Source: CAWDMC01 sp963803295 (GTDB lineage: Bacteria; Acidobacteriota; Terriglobia; UBA7540). Taken from it: DNA of 64,000 nucleotides. Each line of letters starts with the position of its first letter. The stretch's first letter is position 1. Location of the stretch: assembly GCA_963803295.1 (NCBI GenBank), contig CAWDMC010000027.1, forward strand, positions 121,996 to 185,995. The letters run 5' to 3'. Positions 60,585-64,000 of the stretch are shown piece after piece. The notes below the pieces were generated by a model. It was not told the DNA's origin. It was given only the letters and a program-made list of their open reading frames with translations, and ran no database searches. A program made the translations under genes and the position numbers.

Positions 60585-61417
60585 TAATGACCTACCTCGC
60601 AGAACCCGCCCACCTGCCCGAGGAAGTGGTTCCACTGCGCATCTTCGAAAGCGCCGCCCCCGAATCTGAACTCCATGGGGTTTGCAACGGTTCCTCCGAG
60701 ATTGATGTTGAAATCAATCGACGCCGGCGAAGCGGGCGAAGCGGCAAATGTAATGCTCGCCGGATAGAGCAGATGCCCTGGGTTGGTGGTGAAGGTCATG
60801 CTTTGAGAATTCATCGATTGCACGTTTACCGACAAGTTTTGAGTGAATCCGAAGACACTTACCTTAATCGGAATTGTTGACCCAGGCCCCATGCCTGACG
60901 GCGGGAAGAACGTCACACTCTCAAGCCCGCCCCATCGTGAGTAGTTTCCAAACTGCGCGAAGTTTCCTTCGACTGCGCCCATAACCTGGCTGGCGCTAGA
61001 ACCACAGGGCGTAGTCACTCCGTAGTGCTTACTGACTGTGTTTGCGGGCTTCGGCGTATTGGAGCCCGTGCCTACACCGGTTCCGCCTCCGCCACCCCCT
61101 CCGCCCCCGCCCCATGTTCCATTGTTCTGGTACCACAGCATTAACTGCTGCTGGATCCAGTAATTCACCAACTCCGATAAAGAAAGAGGAATGCCAGATA
61201 CACCAACCTGATAAGGGTTCATGTTAGAGCACGGGGCGCCTCCGTCATCGTATTCAGCGCCGTCGTCGGTATGTCCGCACAGTCCCAACGGATCGGTCAG
61301 AGTTGTCGGATTATTTAGCGCATAGGCATAGCGGTTCAGGGACTGCGGATTGGTGACATCGCCCGCCGCCAGCCACTGGCCTGCATGCTCAATCCTTAAT
61401 TCCTTTCGTGGATGCAC
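60584..61417 (-). CDS. Orphan RHS C-terminal tip C
   Basis: GTG 61417 shares a base with the stop of the previous immunity gene (TAGTG). The core ending is AAGDVTNPQSLNRYAYALNN then PTTLTDPLGLCGHTDDGAEY, followed by a conserved pre-tip segment (PLSLSELVNYWIQQQLMLWY) nearly identical in DNA to that of tip F, and a run of ten glycines. The variable tip (from about residue 120) is rich in beta strands: SRWGGLESVTFFPPSGMGPG, STIPIKVSVFGFTQNLSVNV, MTFTTNPGHLLYPASITFAA, MEFRFGGGAFEDAQWNHFLG. It could be a beta-barrel or SRPBCC-like binding fold, but I do not recognise a toxin activity. Confidence 0.62.
   Translation of the reverse strand: MHPRKELRIEHAGQWLAAGDVTNPQSLNRYAYALNNPTTLTDPLGLCGHTDDGAEYDDGGAPCSNMNPYQVGVSGIPLSLSELVNYWIQQQLMLWYQNNGTWGGGGGGGGGGTGVGTGSNTPKPANTVSKHYGVTTPCGSSASQVMGAVEGNFAQFGNYSRWGGLESVTFFPPSGMGPGSTIPIKVSVFGFTQNLSVNVQSMNSQSMTFTTNPGHLLYPASITFAASPASPASIDFNINLGGTVANPMEFRFGGGAFEDAQWNHFLGQVGGFCEVGH
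61109..61329. repeat. 221-bp near-identical direct repeat, shared with 63780-64000
   Basis: Bases 61109-61329 match 63780-64000 with a single mismatch seen (T/C at 61115/63786). The repeat covers the end of the RHS core and the pre-tip segment of tips C and F. Identity stops exactly at the glycine linker, beyond which the tips differ completely. The second copy is cut by the window edge, so the repeat may be longer. Confidence 0.9.
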
Positions 61418-61977
61418 TACCTCCTCATAGATTCCGCCATTGCCCCTTTCTGAATTTGTCCGAGTTTTTCGTACAGATGTTCGAACGGCACCTCGGCTGC
61501 CACATGGTAGCCGTCCTTATCGCCCAGATAGATTTGCACTCTGAGAGGGAGCCACAGGTTTCCCACCATCTTCTCTCCACGAAGGCAGCCGACCGCACGG
61601 CCGCCCAGTATTGGCAGCGGGATAGCCCCGAATCTTGACGTGCATTTCATCGTCTCGCGAACCGTGCCGTCGACTTCCGTGTAGACCCTCGTGGTGGGTC
61701 CGTCGAATTCCAGGATGAGATCAGGGCCCAAATTCTGGAATCCACTGAGAACGCCGGGCACCTCAAGCGTCACGGTCCGTAGCCTCGTGTAATCGGGTTT
61801 GAACACAATGCGAGTCATGGTAGCGGTCACTCTGAAGACTCGAACGTGGTAGAAGCTACCCCCCAGGGTGCAGTCGGCGTACAGGCTAACGGGAAATGGC
61901 GGCCTCACCTCCGCGGAAGATGGAGAAGATAGGAGGGCCGCGCATGTGGTTACGATGAGGAGATGCTTTGGAATCAT
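61417..61977 (-). CDS. Periplasmic protein, candidate immunity protein for the transglycosylase-like tip E
   Basis: The 186-aa protein starts at ATG 61977, overlapping the tip E stop by four bases (ATGA). It has a cleavable signal peptide (MIPKHLLIVTTCAALLSSPSSAEV) and a mainly beta mature part: VSLYADCTLGGSFYHVRVFR, TRIVFKPDYTRLRTVTLEVP, DLILEFDGPTTRVYTEVDGT, PLPILGGRAVGCLRGEKMVG, LPLRVQIYLGDKDGYHVAAE. Two Cys may pair. No family is recognised. A periplasmic location is what immunity to a peptidoglycan-cleaving toxin would need, which fits tip E; the link is inference from overlap and location. Confidence 0.6.
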   Translation of the reverse strand: MIPKHLLIVTTCAALLSSPSSAEVRPPFPVSLYADCTLGGSFYHVRVFRVTATMTRIVFKPDYTRLRTVTLEVPGVLSGFQNLGPDLILEFDGPTTRVYTEVDGTVRETMKCTSRFGAIPLPILGGRAVGCLRGEKMVGNLWLPLRVQIYLGDKDGYHVAAEVPFEHLYEKLGQIQKGAMAESMRR

Positions 61978-62774
61978 TTGAGCGCCCCAGTACCCCGAGA
62001 AAATAGATTCTGGGAGCAGGCAAGGATGCTCCCGGAGTAGTTTGAATTGGGGGCATTGCCACCCCACTTGTACCAATCTAGGCCGGCAGCAACGTTACCT
62101 CCGTTGTATCGAAACACATCGTTGTACATTTCAGCAGTTGCTATGTAAGTGTTAAGTGTGGGATCCCACAGATTGTTTCCTGTGTAAGGCGTGCTCCCCT
62201 TCCCCAGCCAAGTATTATTGAAATCCTTCAAAGCTATGCTGCGGACTTGGAAGAGGCCAATTGCACCAAATCCCCCGCCGCTTGTGTTGTGGGCAATCGT
62301 ATTAAAGCCGCTCTCCTTCCAAGCCGTGCAAACACCGACGCTGTCCGGCAGTCCTGAACTGTTGTTGTCATGAACTAACTGCTCCACCCACTGAAGCTCC
62401 AAGGCCAGTGAGTTCTGTTGAGGGGCCTGGCCTAGTCCGTAGTAGCCAGACGTGCCATCGGCGAACGCCTGAAACTGTACATAGCGCGAGTTGCCATTAG
62501 AATCTGTCTGCCAGCCGTTGCAAACGTTATTTGGGCACTGAACAGCCGCACCTGCAGAAATCAAGCCCTGGGTAAGTGCACAATCGCCGTTAATCCCATC
62601 TATTGTGCAACCTAGAGCTCCCACGCGATTGAAAGGACAATGCTCTTGGTTTGACGGCAGGTGAAAGTACATGGCACATCCATCTTGGGGACCCAACCCT
62701 GAGGGATCGATGAGTGTCGTAGGATTATTGAGCGCATAAGCGTAGCGGTTCAGGGACTGCGTGTGTCTGCTCAA
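61974..62774 (-). CDS. Orphan RHS C-terminal tip E with lysozyme/transglycosylase-like domain
   Basis: The core ending (HTQSLNRYAYALNNPTTLID) begins a few bases after the stop of the upstream candidate immunity gene; TTG 62774 is the nearest possible start. After a Cys-rich linker (PSNQEHCPFNRVGALGCTID, GAAVQCPNNVCNGWQTDSNG) comes LALELQWVEQLVHDNNSSGL, VGVCTAWKESGFNTIAHNTS, GGGFGAIGLFQVRSIALKDF, NLWDPTLNTYIATAEMYNDV and GGNVAAGLDWYKWGGNAPNS. The E-S...G..GLFQV pattern with the following ASN-type repeats is that of SLT/lysozyme-like muramidases, with Glu in WKESGF as the expected catalytic acid. The predicted activity is cutting peptidoglycan glycan strands. Confidence 0.68.
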   Translation of the reverse strand: MSRHTQSLNRYAYALNNPTTLIDPSGLGPQDGCAMYFHLPSNQEHCPFNRVGALGCTIDGINGDCALTQGLISAGAAVQCPNNVCNGWQTDSNGNSRYVQFQAFADGTSGYYGLGQAPQQNSLALELQWVEQLVHDNNSSGLPDSVGVCTAWKESGFNTIAHNTSGGGFGAIGLFQVRSIALKDFNNTWLGKGSTPYTGNNLWDPTLNTYIATAEMYNDVFRYNGGNVAAGLDWYKWGGNAPNSNYSGSILACSQNLFSRGTGALK

Positions 62775-62778
62775 GATT

Positions 62779-63291
62779 CTACAAACGTGCTCTGTTGGCG
62801 CCCGCTTGTGGGGAAGCCTTGTGCAAGGGCGGCAGGTCCGACTTGAACGGGCGACCAACAATTTCCAGGCGATCGGGAAGATTGGCCTTGACCGTCGTGG
62901 GCAGCATGACAAAGGCCGGTTGACCCTCAAGCCTGTAGACGTAGGTCACCGTATGAAAAAGGGGAAACGTAGCTGTGCGCGGTGGTCGAAAGACCCACTG
63001 GCGCGCATTCTGCTCCGCCGACCGCACTAAAATCGGATTAGCACCCGAACCCGTAGCCGAAAGTACCCGTCCATCGACACCTACTGAGAGCGCTACTTCT
63101 ACAGTACCCTGAATATTCTCGGCCCTGGCTTCGACAGGGTAGTCTGGTTCGACCAAACGTTTGATCGTAAACTGATCCTTTGGGGTGCAGCACCCAAAAA
63201 GCATTGTGAGCGCCACCAGAAGCGGAAAACGACACCTTCTCCGGGTTCTAATCGAGAAGCGCACTGCAACCTCCGTCTTCCATTCGGTCAT
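62779..63291 (-). CDS. Lipoprotein with TonB-C-like domain, candidate immunity protein for tip F
   Basis: The 170-aa protein starts at ATG 63291, overlapping the tip F stop (ATGA). Its N-terminus is basic then hydrophobic with a lipobox-like LLVALTMLFGC (Cys34). The middle is a TonB C-terminal-type alpha/beta domain: IKRLVEPDYPVEARAENIQG, TVEVALSVGVDGRVLSATGS, NPILVRSAEQNARQWVFRPP, FHTVTYVYRLEG. The last 40 residues are poorly conserved-looking. TonB-C domains normally contact TonB boxes of receptors, but there is no TonB transmembrane or proline-rich spacer here. Genomic position suggests protection against the metallopeptidase tip instead; this is inference. Confidence 0.62.
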   Translation of the reverse strand: MTEWKTEVAVRFSIRTRRRCRFPLLVALTMLFGCCTPKDQFTIKRLVEPDYPVEARAENIQGTVEVALSVGVDGRVLSATGSGANPILVRSAEQNARQWVFRPPRTATFPLFHTVTYVYRLEGQPAFVMLPTTVKANLPDRLEIVGRPFKSDLPPLHKASPQAGANRARL

Positions 63292-64000
63292 TTCTGGCTC
63301 GAGATCGTGCTCTGGCAGTTGTTCACGATATCAAGATTGTTCTGTTGTTCAGCCGCTGCGCTGCTGAGGTCCTGTCTCAGAACGCCGGTCACGTGACCCA
63401 GTTCGTGAAGTAGAATAAAGGCTTGGGCTTGCGACGAGCCAGTGTTAAAGGTCTGCTTTCCAACTGAGAACTGAAACCCCCCGTAGAAGAAGGCTCCCTG
63501 TGTGTTAATGGACGTCGTTGCGCTCACTGGAATGACGCTTCCCGGCTCGTAGACTGGGGCGGTGAATGCAGGTGTGCCAAAGTTCAAATTTGCAGGCTGG
63601 ATGGGAGTGGAGTTCAGCGAGCCCAGTGGCTTCGCCCCGCGCAATCCCAAAAACGCCTCGCAACCAGGGTCGTTTATGAGCCCGCTGAAGACATTATCAA
63701 CGGCCTTCTGGACGGTCGCTTGCTGACTGGGAGTGAACCCGCTGCTGCCGGCTCCGCCTCCACCACCGCCACTCCCCCCGCCCCACGTTCCATTGTTCTG
63801 GTACCACAGCATTAACTGCTGCTGGATCCAGTAATTCACCAACTCCGATAAAGAAAGAGGAATGCCAGATACACCAACCTGATAAGGGTTCATGTTAGAG
63901 CACGGGGCGCCTCCGTCATCGTATTCAGCGCCGTCGTCGGTATGTCCGCACAGTCCCAACGGATCGGTCAGAGTTGTCGGATTATTTAGCGCATAGGCAT
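63288..64000 (-). CDS. RHS C-terminal tip F with HELGH metallopeptidase motif (partial, continues past the window)
   Basis: The frame is open to the window edge and reads YALNNPTTLTDPLGLCGHTD, the RHS-associated core ending, then the pre-tip segment PLSLSELVNYWIQQQLMLWY and a Gly/Ser linker. The tip has FTPSQQATVQKAVDNVFSGL, INDPGCEAFLGLRGAKPLGS, GGFQFSVGKQTFNTGSSQAQ and AFILLHELGHVTGVLRQDLS, where HELGH is a zincin HExxH zinc-binding and catalytic motif; it ends NNCQSTISSQK. A zinc metallopeptidase toxin is predicted. Whether this is the tip of the full-length RHS gene or another orphan cannot be seen, since the upstream part is outside the window. Confidence 0.75.
   Translation of the reverse strand, partial: AYALNNPTTLTDPLGLCGHTDDGAEYDDGGAPCSNMNPYQVGVSGIPLSLSELVNYWIQQQLMLWYQNNGTWGGGSGGGGGGAGSSGFTPSQQATVQKAVDNVFSGLINDPGCEAFLGLRGAKPLGSLNSTPIQPANLNFGTPAFTAPVYEPGSVIPVSATTSINTQGAFFYGGFQFSVGKQTFNTGSSQAQAFILLHELGHVTGVLRQDLSSAAAEQQNNLDIVNNCQSTISSQK

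Overview
The window looks like a piece of an Acidobacteriota genome, probably from the Bryobacterales/Solibacter side. This is inferred from gene content: an Oar-like TonB-dependent receptor with an N-terminal carboxypeptidase-regulatory-like domain, TPR proteins beside an ASPIC/UnbV (CRTAC1) protein, DUF5818-type secreted proteins, many Tat-exported glycosidases, a UPF0182 protein and large RHS proteins. No rRNA or other taxonomic marker is present. GC is moderate to high except for an AT-rich island near 16.6 kb.

Layout. 1-1.9 kb: two-component genes, including a hybrid kinase that has lost its middle. 2.7-12.1 kb: a URO-D-family protein and a GH106-like rhamnosidase on the plus strand, facing a GH116-like glucosidase, a beheaded CocE/NonD hydrolase and a frameshifted class C beta-lactamase-like gene on the minus strand. 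12.2-23.8 kb: UPF0182 membrane protein, a broken GIY-YIG gene, a Bcp-type peroxiredoxin with an in-frame UGA at its peroxidatic cysteine (a probable selenoprotein), hsp20, clpB, a dead hicA, two tandem metallothioneins, a methyltransferase and a frameshifted TPR gene. 23.8-25.4 kb: noncoding repeats, including four ~230-bp tandem units. 25.4-48 kb: a glycan-use region with a TonB receptor, three TPR proteins, a CRTAC1-like protein, an SGNH esterase, two GH38-like mannosidases, an (alpha/alpha)6 glycosidase and a second URO-D-family protein. 48-55.6 kb: tRNA-Arg(UCG), a Crp/Fnr regulator, a terpenoid-cyclase-fold protein, a VOC protein, MsrA, a sorbosone-dehydrogenase-like protein and two small secreted proteins. 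56.2-64 kb: a group II intron-type reverse transcriptase fragment, then a minus-strand array of displaced RHS C-terminal tips alternating with small membrane, periplasmic or lipoprotein genes.

How it fits together. The glycosidases, receptor, esterase and TPR/CRTAC1 proteins read as machinery for finding and stripping complex, possibly methylated, plant or microbial glycans outside the cytoplasm. The hsp20-clpB-peroxiredoxin-MsrA-metallothionein genes are stress functions. The right end looks like a polymorphic-toxin reservoir. Successive cassettes mostly start with the same RHS core ending (QSLNRYAY...NNPTTLTDPLGL), carry a different tip (HELGH metallopeptidase, transglycosylase-like, unknowns), and are followed by a candidate immunity gene that in four of five cases overlaps the tip's stop codon. 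The full-length RHS gene would lie beyond base 64000.

The window has an unusual number of frameshifted or internally deleted genes (at least six outside the RHS array). They may reflect real gene decay or assembly/consensus errors, and the sequence alone cannot decide.
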